Positions 26,591 through 36,105 of a stretch of DNA of 64,000 nucleotides are shown here, in pieces; position 1 is the stretch's first letter; each line of letters opens with the position of its first letter. A program made the translations under genes and the position numbers. This DNA comes from DAOTWA01 sp963702935. Its GTDB lineage: Bacteria > Chloroflexota > Anaerolineae > Anaerolineales > Anaerolineaceae. The notes under the pieces were generated by a model that did no database searches, was not told where the DNA came from, and saw only the letters and a program-made list of their open reading frames with translations. The DNA lies in the NCBI GenBank assembly GCA_963702935.1, contig OY969772.1:3410001-3474000 (forward strand). The letters run 5' to 3'.

Positions 26591-27385
26591 TTATTCCGGG
26601 AAGAAGGCGTAGCCCACCCCCCGCACGGTGCGCAGGAAGGCCGGTTGGCACGGGTCAGGCTCGATCTTGCGGCGCAGCCGCAGGATGTGCGGGCGCACGA
26701 TGCGCTCGGCTTCCTTTTCACTCAGGTCGGCGTAGCCGAGGGCCGCGCCGGCGATCTCGCGGTTCGAGAGCGCTTTCCCGGCGTGAGCCGCCATGAAAGC
26801 CAGGATGGCGGCCTGGTCGCCGGTCAGCTCTACCACCCTGGGCTCCCCGCCGTCTTCCGGGTGGATGGTCAGCTTCCTCTGCTCGAAATCCAGCGCCAGC
26901 CCGCGCCGGGTGACCGGCTCGGCCCCGTCTGGGCCCCAGGCCTCGGGGGCTTGCAGCTTTTGCAGCGCCTCTTCCATGACCCCGATCAGGCGCTGCCGCT
27001 GGCGCTCGCCGGAGCGCCGCCGCAGGGCGCGTTGAACGGCCTCTTCGATCTCGGCGATGCGTTGCGGCTTGAGCAGGTAGTCGACCACGCCCGCTTTGAC
27101 GGCGGTGATGGCGCTGTCCAGCGTGGCGTGGGCCGTCAGCACGATGACTGCCAGGCCGGGGCAGCTCTGGCGCACGTATTCCATGACCTGCACGCCGTCC
27201 ACTTCCGGCATGCGCAGGTCTAACAAGAGCACGTCGTAAGAAGCGGCCGCCAGGCGCTGCATGGCTTGCCGCCCGTCGGATACGCCCTCTACCTGGTAGC
27301 CCAGCAGCTCCAGCGCGCGCGATAGCACCAGCCGGGCGTTCTCCTCGTCGTCCGCAATCAGCACCCTGGCTTTTATAGCGCTCAT
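26591..27385 (-). CDS. Response regulator with winged-helix output
   Basis: A 264-residue regulator. The receiver has IADDEENARLVL, phospho-acceptor in VLLLDLRMPEVDG, VLTAHAT and LLKPQRI, a pattern seen in NtrC-like receivers. After a linker of about 50 residues comes an OmpR-like winged helix (ELTGDQAAILAFMAAH, HILRLRRKIEPDP, TVRGVGYAF). There is no AAA+ domain, so it is not a sigma-54 activator. It overlaps its kinase gene (ATGA). It lies just upstream of amtB on the same strand, so nitrogen control is possible but unproven. Confidence 0.92.
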   Translation of the reverse strand: MSAIKARVLIADDEENARLVLSRALELLGYQVEGVSDGRQAMQRLAAASYDVLLLDLRMPEVDGVQVMEYVRQSCPGLAVIVLTAHATLDSAITAVKAGVVDYLLKPQRIAEIEEAVQRALRRRSGERQRQRLIGVMEEALQKLQAPEAWGPDGAEPVTRRGLALDFEQRKLTIHPEDGGEPRVVELTGDQAAILAFMAAHAGKALSNREIAGAALGYADLSEKEAERIVRPHILRLRRKIEPDPCQPAFLRTVRGVGYAFFPE

Positions 27386-28854
27386 CGCGCCTCCCCCTCT
27401 GGGGGCGAAAGCGGCAGGCGGACGGTGAAGACCGCCCCGTTTCCCGGGGCGCTGTCCACGGTCAGGCTGCCGCCGTGCAGCGCCACCAGGCTGTGGCTGA
27501 TGGCCAATCCCAGGCCGGTGCCGTCCTTGCGCGTGGTGTAGAACGGCTCGAAGATCAGCTCGAGCGCCTGCGCCGGGATGCCCTCGCCGTTGTCCTTGAA
27601 AGCCAGCTCGACCTGGTCAGGCGTGTGGCGGGCGCAGATCTCCAATAGTCCCCCGGCCGGCATGTGCTCGATGGCGTTGATGATCAGGTTCAGGCACACC
27701 TGGCTGATCTGGTCCGCCGAAGCCCGGATGAGGGGCAGGTCGTCGGGAAGATCCAGCCGCACCTGCACCCGCGCGGTGTGCAACTGCCGGCTCGCCAGGA
27801 ACAAGGCGCGCTCCACCAGCGCCGCGATGGAGGTCAGGCGCTGCTCCGCCCGCGCCGGGCGGGCGAAATCCAGCACTCCCCGGCTGATCTTCATCAATCG
27901 CTCCGTCTCCTGGCGCATCACCTGCAAGTATTTCTGGCGCTCCTCCGCTTCCAGGGGAAAGTCCATGACCAGCTCGATGCTGGCGGACATGGTCTGCAAG
28001 GGGTTGTTGATCTCGTGCGCCAGGGAGGCCAGCAGCCGTCCCATCACGGCCAGGCGCTCCTCGCGCAGCAGGGCCTGCTCGGCCTGTTTGCGCTCGGTGA
28101 TGTCCCGGTTGCTCACCCGCCGCCCCATCAGCCTGCCATCCCTGGCGTACACCGGCTGGCAGACGTGCCCAATCCAGCGTTCCTCGGCGTTGGCGTCCAG
28201 GATGCGAAAATCCAGAGAGCTGGGCGCTGGCAGGCACAGCTCTTCTTTGAAGTGGGCTTCGATCTTTTCGCGGTCGGCGGGGTGCACGATGCGCAACAGC
28301 AGGCCGGGGTCTTCTACGAAGGCGTCTCGCTCCCACCCGGTAATGCGCTCGCAGCCGGGGGAGTTGTAGATCAAGGCGCCCTGGTTGTCGCGCCAGTATT
28401 CCCAATCGTAGGTGAAATCTGCGATCGTGCGGAAGCGCTCTTCGGCTTGCTCGGTCTGGCGCGCCTGCAAGATCAGGCGCACGCGCTGCCGCAGCACTAA
28501 CGGGTGGATCGGGCGGGTGAGGATGTCTGTGATGCCCAGGCGGAAGCCCGGCTCGACCCAATGCGAGCCGTACTGGTCGATGATCAGCAGCACCGGCAGG
28601 GGATCGGGGTTTCCCAGCCGTTGGAGCTGTTCCACCATGGTTTCTAGCGCCGGCATGGCTTCGGTAGAAGAGAAGGGGAACCACAGGATCGCCAGGTCGG
28701 GGGGATTCCCGGCCAGGGACGTGGGCAACGCGCCTTCCAGGCTCAGGAAGGATTGCATGCAGTATCCATCCGGCTCGAGCGCTTTGTGCAACCGGTCTGC
28801 CTTGACCTCATCATCGACGACGAACAGGATTGATCGAGGGATAATCTGCCTCAC
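27382..28854 (-). CDS. Soluble PAS histidine kinase with N-terminal receiver-like domain
   Basis: A roughly 490-residue cytoplasmic kinase. The N-terminal domain begins SILFVVDDEVKADRLHKAL and ends with DILTRPIHPLVLRQRVRLIL, a receiver fold. Then come a PAS domain (YDWEYWRDNQGALIYNSPGC), the H box SLAHEINNPLQTMSASIEL, the N box CLNLIINAIEHMP and the G box DGTGLGLAISHSLVALHGG. I chose GTG at 28854; a TTG at 28884 would lie upstream of the -10 at 28873-28878. It is followed with an ATGA overlap by its regulator. Confidence 0.88.
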   Translation of the reverse strand: MRQIIPRSILFVVDDEVKADRLHKALEPDGYCMQSFLSLEGALPTSLAGNPPDLAILWFPFSSTEAMPALETMVEQLQRLGNPDPLPVLLIIDQYGSHWVEPGFRLGITDILTRPIHPLVLRQRVRLILQARQTEQAEERFRTIADFTYDWEYWRDNQGALIYNSPGCERITGWERDAFVEDPGLLLRIVHPADREKIEAHFKEELCLPAPSSLDFRILDANAEERWIGHVCQPVYARDGRLMGRRVSNRDITERKQAEQALLREERLAVMGRLLASLAHEINNPLQTMSASIELVMDFPLEAEERQKYLQVMRQETERLMKISRGVLDFARPARAEQRLTSIAALVERALFLASRQLHTARVQVRLDLPDDLPLIRASADQISQVCLNLIINAIEHMPAGGLLEICARHTPDQVELAFKDNGEGIPAQALELIFEPFYTTRKDGTGLGLAISHSLVALHGGSLTVDSAPGNGAVFTVRLPLSPPEGEAR

Positions 28855-28872
28855 GTTGCCAAGTGTGAGCCA

Positions 28873-28878
28873 ATTATA
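28873..28878 (-). promoter_or_regulatory. -10 element of the kinase-regulator pair
   Basis: TATAAT on the minus strand, about 19 bp upstream of the chosen GTG, implying a very short leader. No strong -35 is visible. Confidence 0.4.
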
Positions 28879-28912
28879 AGCCAATCGGCGCTAACTGGAA
28901 CGCTGAGGTTAA

Positions 28913-28921
28913 TGTTATAAT
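28913..28921 (+). promoter_or_regulatory. Extended -10 promoter toward the HD-GYP gene
   Basis: TGTTATAAT, an extended -10 element on the plus strand, gives a leader of about 355 nt before the HD-GYP start codon. It is back to back with the minus-strand promoter of the kinase. Confidence 0.5.
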
Positions 28922-29284
28922 AAGCCTAACCATTCGGTAAGCTTGGAGTAATTGAGCACAAGGAGTAATATTGCCCGAGTGGATTGAGTTCCTTAGAATT
29001 CAAGAGTTATCGGGATATAAATCCCTCCGCCGCTCGATTGGCTATCAGTCATTCCGGAAGGCGGCTCTATCTTCCTGTAAAGGGGAAGAAAGGGCTTGTT
29101 GCCGGAGGCCGATCTTTGGGCGCAGAGGCAATCAGCCGCAATGGATTGGCTTGAACCAGGGGGACCATCAGCCATAACCTTCAGTGGGCCGCAGGGCCAT
29201 TCGCATCTCTACCTTCCGAAAGCGACACTCTCGCAAGCTCGATTTAATAGGTGATTAATGGGGCAGCAGGAACAGGAGGCAAAG
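28922..29284. other. Long leader before the HD-GYP gene, possible small ORF
   Basis: I recognise no riboswitch here. A 68-codon open frame starts with TTG at 28971, five bases after AGGAG, and ends at 29177; its product (MPEWIEFLRIQEL...) resembles nothing I know. The region has several short G/C-rich stems near 29100-29200. Confidence 0.35.
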
Positions 29285-32200
29285 ATGGCAAGCCTTGATC
29301 CACAAAACCCTTATTATAAAGACATTCTCGATCACATGTTGGAAGGCTGCCAGATCGTCAGCTTCGACTGGCGTTACCTGTACGTCAACGACGTCGTCGC
29401 CGCCCAGGCGCGCCAGGAGAAAAGCGGCCTGCTCGGGCGCAAGATGATGGAGGTCTTCCCCGGCATCGACGATACCTCCATGTTCAAGACCCTCGCAAAG
29501 TGCATGCAAGAGCGCTCTTCCGCCAAGATGGTGAACGAGTTTACCTACGCGGATGGCTCCAAGGCCTGGTTCCAGCTCAGCATCCAACCCGTGCCGGAGG
29601 GCCTGTTCGTCATGTCGTTAGATATCACCGGGCATAAGCAGGACGAGGAGCGTATCCGCAGGCTCAACCGGGTCTACGCCATGCTTAGCAACGTCAACCA
29701 GGCCATCGTGCGCCTGCGCGACTTGAACGCCCTCTATGAGAGGGCCTGCCAGATCGCTATCCAGGATGGAGGTTTCCGCCGCGCCTGGATCGGCCTGCTG
29801 GAAGAGGCCGGAGAGAGCGTGAGCGTGGCCGCCAGCGCCGGGGCGGCGGAGGGCCTGTCCCCGCGCATCCCGGCGGCGCCCCAGGCGGAAGAAGGTTACC
29901 CGAATCCGGTGGCGAAGGTTTTGCAAACAGGGCAGCGCGTGGTGTGTAACGACCTGTACGCGGTAGACTGCTCGCCGGCCCAACAGGAAGAAAACCGGCG
30001 TTCGGGCATCCGCTCCCTGGCGGTTTTTCCCCTGGCCGTAGCCGGACGTGCGATGGGCGTGTTCGGCCTGGATTCCGCCGAAAGCAACGCCTTCGACGAC
30101 CCCGAGCTGAAGCTGTTGGACGAGATGGCCATGGACATCTCCTTTGCCATCCAGGTCGCCGGCCAGGAAGCCGAGCGCCGGCGGATGGAGCAGGCCCTGC
30201 GCGAGAGCGAAGCGCATTACCGCCTGCTTTTCGACAACAACCCCTTACCCATGTGGCTGGTAGATGCGGGGACGCTGCAATTCCTGGAGGTGAACGACGC
30301 CGCTGTGCAGCACTACGGTTATACGCGCGAAGAATTCTTGAGTATGACCGGCCTCGATCTGCGCCTGCCGGAGGACGTTCCCACGTTGACAAAGCAGGTC
30401 GAGGGAGAGACGCAGTCCTCATTCATGCGGACTCAGGAGGTGCGCCACCGTCGCAAGGACGGGCAGGTCATTTACGTGCAGGTGATCGTGCATTTCTTCC
30501 ACCTGGAGGGGCGACGCGTAGGACTGAGCGTTATTAACGATATCACCGAGCGCCGGCGAGCCGAACAGGCCCTGCGTGAGAGCGAAGGGCGTTACCGCCA
30601 GATCGTCGAAAATGCATCCGTGGGCATCGTGGTGCACGTGGATAATCAAATCGTGTATGGGAATCGAGCCTCCCTGGAATTGATCGGGGCCAGCGACATT
30701 GAAGCTCTGCGTGGCCGGCAGGTGCTCGAGTTCGTGCACCCCGACGACCGTCCCATGATCATGAGCATGATCCAGTCCGCCTTCGCGAGTGCCTCGGCCG
30801 ATCTGACCGGAGCCTCGGCGACCGTCGAGGAGCGCCTGATCCGGCTGGACGGTGCCGTCATCACGGTGGAGGCTTCGGCCCTGCTCATCAATTACTACGG
30901 CAAGTTCGGCCTGTTGGTCATGATGAATGACGTCACCCTGCGTAAACAGGCCGAGGAGAAAATCCGCGAGAGCGAGGCCAAGTTCCGCTCGTACATCGAG
31001 CACGCCCCGCTGGGCATGTTCATCACCGATCGGCTGGGAAATTATCTGGAGGTCAATCAGGCCGCCGAGGATCTGTTAGGTTATGACGCGGCTACCCTGC
31101 AAAGCATGAACGTAAGCGATATCTTGCCTCCCGAAGACCGTGAGAGCGGGATGCAAAGCTTCGCCAGGCTGCTCGAAGAGGGCTTTGCCGAGGTCGAATT
31201 AAAGGTGAAGAAAGAGAACGGGGACGTCATCTGGATTTCCCTGCGGGCGGTTGGGCTGGGCCAAGAGCGCACCATGGCCTTCTGTAAGGATATCACCGAG
31301 CGCAAACGAATCGAGCAGGCCCTGCGCGAGAGCGAAGAGCGCTACCGCCAACTGGTGGAAGTGTCTCCCTATACCATCTTCGTCCAGACCGGAGGAAAGT
31401 TCGCCTTCGTTAGCCCGGCTGGGCTGAAGCTGTTTGGGGCCGAGAGCCCCGGCCAGCTCTTAGGGAAGCGCGTGCTGGACTACATCCGCCCAGATTACCG
31501 CGATTCCGTCCTGGAGCGCATCCGCACCCTCAACGAAGAGCGGGTGGAGGCGCCCCTGGCGGACGAGACCTTCTTGCGCCTGGACGGGAAGCCGGTAGAC
31601 GTAGAGGTGATCGGCGCTCCCATCACTTATGATGGGCAGCCGGGGGCCATCGTCATCGCCCGCGACATCACCCAGCGCAAGCGGGACGAGGAGGCCCTGC
31701 GCCGCAGCCTGGCCGAGACGGAAGCCCTTTACGCCGTCTCTTCGCTGCTGCGCACGGCTCAGACCGCCGACGAGGCTCTGCCCGTCCTGTTGGATCAGAC
31801 CCTGGCCGTCCTGGGCTGCAGCGAGGGCGCCATCTGGCTGTACCAGCCTGCCAGCGAGGACCTGCGCCTGGCCGTGGCCCGCGGCCAGTTCCGCCTGCTC
31901 TACGATGCCCCTCCCATCCACCCCGGGCGCGGCATCGTGGGCACGGTGTTTTCCAGCGGGCAGACCTACCTGTCTACCGAGTGGGCCAACGATCCGCTCT
32001 CTGCACCGCCCCTCGAGGTCGAAATCCCGCGCGATCAAGGCGGAGTATGTGTGCCCATCCGCGCTGCCGGGGAAACCCTGGGTGCGTTGATGATCACCTG
32101 CCCGGCGCCGGGCCGCATCGCGGAGGATCAAGTGAAGCTGCTGACTTCCCTGGCCGAGGTAGCCGGGGCGACCCTGCACCGCTTCCGCTTGAACGAGAAC

Positions 32201-33298
32201 ACCATCCGCCACCTGAAACGGCTGGAGGCGCTGCGCTCCATCGATTTGGTCATCACCTCCAGCCTGGACCTGCGCCACACCCTGAACGTGCTGCTGGAGC
32301 AGATCACTTCCCAACTGAACGTGGACGCGGCCAGCGTGCTGCTCATCCAACCTTCTACGGCGGCCCTCAATTACGCCGCCGGGCGCGGCTTCCGCACCCC
32401 GGCCATCGAGCGCATCCGTTTGCGTCTGGGAGAGGGCTACAGCGGGCGCGTGGCCCTGGAAAGACAGACCCTGTTGGTGCCTTCCCTTCAGGAAGAGGGT
32501 AAGGATGCCTCCGCATTATTCAAAGGTGAGGGCTTTTTGGCTTATTTCGGTGCGCCGCTGATTGCCAAAGGGGTAGTCAAGGGCGTTCTGGAGGTCTTCA
32601 AGCGCACGCCCATGCGCCCCAACACCGAGTGGGTGAACTTCTTCGAGACGCTGGCCGGCCAGGCCGCCATCGCCATCGACAATTTGCAGCTCTTCGAGAC
32701 CTTGCAGCAGGCCAACCTGTCGCTCTCTATTGCCTACGACGCCACCATCGAGGGCTGGTCGCACGCGCTGGACTTGCGGGACAAGGAGACCGAGGGCCAC
32801 ACCCTGCGTGTCACCGACCTGACCCTCGATCTGGCGCGCCGCATGGGCCTGGGAGAAGCCGATCTCACTTACGTGCGCTGGGGAGCGTTGCTGCACGACA
32901 TCGGCAAGATGGGCATCCCCGACCACATCCTGCTCAAGCCCGGCCCGCTGAACGAGGAAGAGTGGGTCATCATGCGCAAGCACCCGCGCTACGCCTTCGA
33001 GCTGCTCGTCCCCATCACCTACCTCGGTCGGGCGGTAGACATCCCCTACTGCCATCACGAGCGCTGGGACGGCAGCGGCTACCCGCGCGGGCTGCAAGGC
33101 GAGGAGATTCCCTTGATGGCGCGCATCTTCTCCATCGTGGACGTGTGGGACGCAGTCCTTTCGGACCGCCCTTACCGCCCGGCCTGGACGCGCGACAAGG
33201 CCCGCGCCTACATCCTGGAGCAGAAAGGCAAGATCTTCGATCCCAGGGTAGTGGACGCCTTCATGGAGATGATCGACAGCCAGGCAGGCGGCGATTAA
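29285..33298 (+). CDS. Multi-PAS/GAF HD-GYP c-di-GMP phosphodiesterase
   Basis: A 1337-residue cytoplasmic signalling protein with no membrane segment. The order is PAS (about 15-115), GAF (125-285), four PAS domains (300-810) joined by repeated ALRESE.RYR helices, two GAF domains (820-960 and 980-1135), and a C-terminal HD-GYP domain. The catalytic signature is intact: LLHDIGKMGIPD, then HHERWDGSGYPRGL. HD-GYP enzymes hydrolyse c-di-GMP. The start MASLDPQ is chosen because AGGAGG lies five bases upstream; an in-frame ATG nine codons earlier lacks one. It is monocistronic with a long leader. Confidence 0.93.
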   Translation: MASLDPQNPYYKDILDHMLEGCQIVSFDWRYLYVNDVVAAQARQEKSGLLGRKMMEVFPGIDDTSMFKTLAKCMQERSSAKMVNEFTYADGSKAWFQLSIQPVPEGLFVMSLDITGHKQDEERIRRLNRVYAMLSNVNQAIVRLRDLNALYERACQIAIQDGGFRRAWIGLLEEAGESVSVAASAGAAEGLSPRIPAAPQAEEGYPNPVAKVLQTGQRVVCNDLYAVDCSPAQQEENRRSGIRSLAVFPLAVAGRAMGVFGLDSAESNAFDDPELKLLDEMAMDISFAIQVAGQEAERRRMEQALRESEAHYRLLFDNNPLPMWLVDAGTLQFLEVNDAAVQHYGYTREEFLSMTGLDLRLPEDVPTLTKQVEGETQSSFMRTQEVRHRRKDGQVIYVQVIVHFFHLEGRRVGLSVINDITERRRAEQALRESEGRYRQIVENASVGIVVHVDNQIVYGNRASLELIGASDIEALRGRQVLEFVHPDDRPMIMSMIQSAFASASADLTGASATVEERLIRLDGAVITVEASALLINYYGKFGLLVMMNDVTLRKQAEEKIRESEAKFRSYIEHAPLGMFITDRLGNYLEVNQAAEDLLGYDAATLQSMNVSDILPPEDRESGMQSFARLLEEGFAEVELKVKKENGDVIWISLRAVGLGQERTMAFCKDITERKRIEQALRESEERYRQLVEVSPYTIFVQTGGKFAFVSPAGLKLFGAESPGQLLGKRVLDYIRPDYRDSVLERIRTLNEERVEAPLADETFLRLDGKPVDVEVIGAPITYDGQPGAIVIARDITQRKRDEEALRRSLAETEALYAVSSLLRTAQTADEALPVLLDQTLAVLGCSEGAIWLYQPASEDLRLAVARGQFRLLYDAPPIHPGRGIVGTVFSSGQTYLSTEWANDPLSAPPLEVEIPRDQGGVCVPIRAAGETLGALMITCPAPGRIAEDQVKLLTSLAEVAGATLHRFRLNENTIRHLKRLEALRSIDLVITSSLDLRHTLNVLLEQITSQLNVDAASVLLIQPSTAALNYAAGRGFRTPAIERIRLRLGEGYSGRVALERQTLLVPSLQEEGKDASALFKGEGFLAYFGAPLIAKGVVKGVLEVFKRTPMRPNTEWVNFFETLAGQAAIAIDNLQLFETLQQANLSLSIAYDATIEGWSHALDLRDKETEGHTLRVTDLTLDLARRMGLGEADLTYVRWGALLHDIGKMGIPDHILLKPGPLNEEEWVIMRKHPRYAFELLVPITYLGRAVDIPYCHHERWDGSGYPRGLQGEEIPLMARIFSIVDVWDAVLSDRPYRPAWTRDKARAYILEQKGKIFDPRVVDAFMEMIDSQAGGD

Positions 33299-33319
33299 AT
33301 CGAATTCGTTATCTCCCCT

Positions 33320-33344
33320 CGTTCCCCCGGTCTCCGGGGGAACG
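33320..33344. repeat. TCT-loop hairpin element, copy 1
   Basis: A perfect 11-bp stem (CGTTCCCCCGG / CCGGGGGAACG) closed by a TCT loop, 22 bp after the HD-GYP stop. It is followed by CCCTCCCGCCGCTCCGCGG. It could act as a terminator but lacks a T-run. Related copies lie at 36018-36080. Confidence 0.7.
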
Positions 33345-33678
33345 CCCTCCCGCCGCTCCGCGGCCAACTGTGATTTCTATCCCTGTTCTCCACTTTCGTT
33401 TCTCGCCTCTTTTATTGATTTTGCCCTGACCCTATGCTATACTAGCCTGCGGTGCCGTTACCGTTTGAATGGCTTCCTGAGAAACAGCAGCGAGCGCACC
33501 TTTTATTATTAACTCCCGAGCAACGCTAATCGAATAGTTCAGTTATTGATTACCTGTAAATGGCCGGTAATAGAGTACTGTCGTGGGTTCATTGCACTGA
33601 CGATCTGGTTGTACATCCAATCCATAGCCACCGGATACCGGGGTGCGATGCATCCCGGATCCATCCTTGAAGGGAAAA
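33345..33678. other. Intergenic region with promoter for the BNR gene
   Basis: Apart from the promoter at 33415-33443 and a pyrimidine-rich tract at 33380-33412, I see no gene. The transcript leader of the BNR gene would be about 230 nt. Confidence 0.5.
33415..33443 (+). promoter_or_regulatory. Sigma-70-like promoter of the BNR propeller gene
   Basis: -35 TTGATT (33415-33420), 17-bp spacer, -10 TATACT (33438-33443) with an extended TG at 33435-33436. Confidence 0.6.
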
Positions 33679-35973
33679 ATGAAAACACGTCTACCCATCA
33701 TCGTCGTTCTTTGCGTACTTCTTGGCTCCACATCGGGGATCGTTCTGGCCCGGCCAGACAGCGGGAGTGCCTTCAAAGCTCTTTCTGCGGATGGCTCGAT
33801 TGTCACCAACGGCCCCTACGGCGGGGCCATCCTGCAATTGGCCAATCAGCCGGGTAACTCCACCGGCATCTACGCGGCTGTTCGGCAGGTCGGCCTGTTC
33901 CATAGCGCAGACAGCGGGCAACACTGGACTTTCCTCTTCTCAGGCATCGGCGACCAGGGCAACTTCGCCATCGACTCGCTTGATTCTAGCGTGTTGTATG
34001 CCACCCGCCAGGCAGAAGGATTGTATCGTAGCCAGGATGGCGGAGCCACCTGGCAGCCAATCCCCTTATCGGGCGAGATCGTCCGGCCGTATTCCGTGCG
34101 CGCCTTTGCCCACCCTGCCACCGGCGGAACAGTCTATGCGGCCATCAGTTATTCGGATCGGGCGGGAGAGTGCGGCAGCCACTGCGGCCTTTATCGTTCG
34201 GAAGATTACGGGGATAGCTGGACCTGGATTGGCGCCAGCCCCATTCCCGCCGATGCCAAAATCGACGCTCTGGCCTTCTTGCCCGCTAACCCGGCCGTGG
34301 TGTACGCCGGCGCCGATGATGGGGCGCTCTACCGCAGCGCAGACGGCGGCGATACCTGGAGCTTCCAGGATAGCCCACTCGACCACGTCAGCGACCTGGT
34401 CTTTGCACCCGACGGAACCCTCTTCGTCATCGGCAGTGGCGAAGGGGTGTCCCTGCCCATGCTGCGCTGCACCGAGGATACCGCCGCGAGTCCAATCCTG
34501 GATTGCCGGGATGCGCTGGATGCCCCCAATTACGTGACCATTGATCCACACTCGGGCGTCCTGGATAGCTCCAATCAGGTCACAGATTTGAAGGTCAATC
34601 CCGCTACGCCTTCCGACTTGCTGGTTTCGACCGGCTATCGAGTGGCCCGGTCGCTCGACGGGGGTTCCACCTGGACCTTCTATGATGACGCCACCTCTCC
34701 ATCCCAACCCTCGGCGGTTCTCTACGACCCGGCCCAGGCCTCCTCCCTCTTTGCCGGCAACGGCCAGGGGGTCTGGCAGACGAACCAGGCGAACGCAGCC
34801 GATTATGCCACCGCCCAATGGGACGAAGTAGACGACCTCCTGGCCGGCGTGGTGCCGGGCTCGGTCGTGACGGCGCCCAGCGATCCGTTGGTAGTTTACG
34901 TCAATTCGAGCTCCGGGATGTATCGCACGGCGGACGGCGCGGCCACCTGGGAACGCCTGCCCACCTTCTGCGAGGGGGACTGGTGCTACCTGCTCGACAC
35001 GCCTTTTGCCGTCGATCCGCAAAATGCTGACAAATTGGTGCAGGCTGCCTGGAATTACACCGTCCACCTGAGCGATGATGGAGGGGAAACCTGGACGGTG
35101 GCGAGTGGCATCCCCCGCCCAACCACTCTCCCGGCGCTGGACCACCCTGGCGATGAATACGTCATTTCCATCCATGCCCTGATCGCTGTTCCCGGCGATC
35201 CGACCACCTTCCTGGCTGCGGTGGCCTTCCACCGCCCGGATAATCCCGACTTGAAAGTTTATGCCGGGGGTGGGATTTATAAGAGCGTCGACGGCGGCCA
35301 GACCTGGACGCTGGAAGCCCAGAGTGGCTCCCGGTCGATCTTCAGCCTGGCTTACGACCCAACCGACCCGCAGCGGGTCTACGCCGGCGCCTGTGAGCTG
35401 GCGCTGGACGGATCCTGTGGTCATGCCGATGTGCTCTATTCGGATGATGGGGGGAGCGCCTGGAATCTGCTCCCCCCGGGCGACGAAGTGTTGCAGCTCG
35501 GCGAGGATGCCAGGGAGATCGCGGTTCGGCCTACGGATGGCCGCTTGTACGTGGCCTGTGGCTCCGGCCTGATCTGGATCGACAAGGGCGGCAGCGCCTG
35601 GACGGCTTGGGGCAGCGGCCTACCCATCTCGTCCCCCATCGACCAGCTCCTCTTCGATCCCTCGCCGGTTAAAGCCGGCAGAGTGGTCTACGCGGCCACC
35701 TCCGAAGGCTTATTCGTGATCGATATAGCCGCTGCAAGTTACGATCGCTTTGAAGGCGACCTGGGGCAAGCCAATGCCACTGCCCTGGGAGCGGCTCGCA
35801 GCTCGACCGGCCAGGATTTCATCTTCGTCGGTACGGCGGGTGGGCAGTTCGGCACGGCAGGGGCGAATCTGAGCTCGTCCGTGGCTGATCAGGCCGACCA
35901 TCTCGTCCAGGCCGGGGTATACCGCGTAACCGGCCAGGAATATTACAATCACCTGCCCATGATCGTCCGTTAA
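33679..35973 (+). CDS. Secreted BNR/Asp-box beta-propeller protein
   Basis: A 764-residue exported protein. The signal peptide is MKTRLPIIVVLCVLLGSTSG with a probable cleavage after VLA. At least nine Asp-box repeats of the type S.DGG.TW follow (SADSGQHW, SQDGGATW, SEDYGDSW, SADGGDTW, SLDGGSTW, TADGAATW, SDDGGETW, SVDGGQTW, SDDGGSAW), as in sialidase-type and VPS10-type propellers. No sialidase FRIP motif is evident, so an enzyme role is not claimed. It ends in YYNHLPMIVR, a short aromatic/LP/hydrophobic/Arg tail that I associate with exported Chloroflexota proteins. The start at 33679 has GAAGGG upstream. Confidence 0.85.
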   Translation: MKTRLPIIVVLCVLLGSTSGIVLARPDSGSAFKALSADGSIVTNGPYGGAILQLANQPGNSTGIYAAVRQVGLFHSADSGQHWTFLFSGIGDQGNFAIDSLDSSVLYATRQAEGLYRSQDGGATWQPIPLSGEIVRPYSVRAFAHPATGGTVYAAISYSDRAGECGSHCGLYRSEDYGDSWTWIGASPIPADAKIDALAFLPANPAVVYAGADDGALYRSADGGDTWSFQDSPLDHVSDLVFAPDGTLFVIGSGEGVSLPMLRCTEDTAASPILDCRDALDAPNYVTIDPHSGVLDSSNQVTDLKVNPATPSDLLVSTGYRVARSLDGGSTWTFYDDATSPSQPSAVLYDPAQASSLFAGNGQGVWQTNQANAADYATAQWDEVDDLLAGVVPGSVVTAPSDPLVVYVNSSSGMYRTADGAATWERLPTFCEGDWCYLLDTPFAVDPQNADKLVQAAWNYTVHLSDDGGETWTVASGIPRPTTLPALDHPGDEYVISIHALIAVPGDPTTFLAAVAFHRPDNPDLKVYAGGGIYKSVDGGQTWTLEAQSGSRSIFSLAYDPTDPQRVYAGACELALDGSCGHADVLYSDDGGSAWNLLPPGDEVLQLGEDAREIAVRPTDGRLYVACGSGLIWIDKGGSAWTAWGSGLPISSPIDQLLFDPSPVKAGRVVYAATSEGLFVIDIAAASYDRFEGDLGQANATALGAARSSTGQDFIFVGTAGGQFGTAGANLSSSVADQADHLVQAGVYRVTGQEYYNHLPMIVR

Positions 35974-36017
35974 CAACCGTCCCGCTGATGGTGCCCGGCG
36001 GTTTCCTCGCTCCCTCC

Positions 36018-36080
36018 TTCCACGGTCTCCGTGGAACGCTCTCCTGCCGCTTCCTCGCTCCCCCGGTCTCCGGGGGAGCG
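36018..36080. repeat. TCT-loop hairpin elements, copies 2 and 3
   Basis: Copy 2 (36018-36036) has an 8-bp stem TTCCACGG/CCGTGGAA and copy 3 (36056-36080) an 11-bp stem CGCTCCCCCGG/CCGGGGGAGCG; both close with TCT, as at 33320. The stems differ by compensatory changes, and both are followed by a CGCTCCGC- or GCCGCTTC-like tail. Confidence 0.7.
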
Positions 36081-36105
36081 TTCTTTCGTCGCTCCGCGGC
36101 GCTTC

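Noticed and set aside
28993..29175. Minus-strand 60-codon frame in the HD-GYP leader
   Set aside because: No ribosome site and no recognisable composition.
28913..29284. GEMM-type c-di-GMP riboswitch before the HD-GYP gene
   Set aside because: The conserved GEMM core sequences could not be found in either strand.
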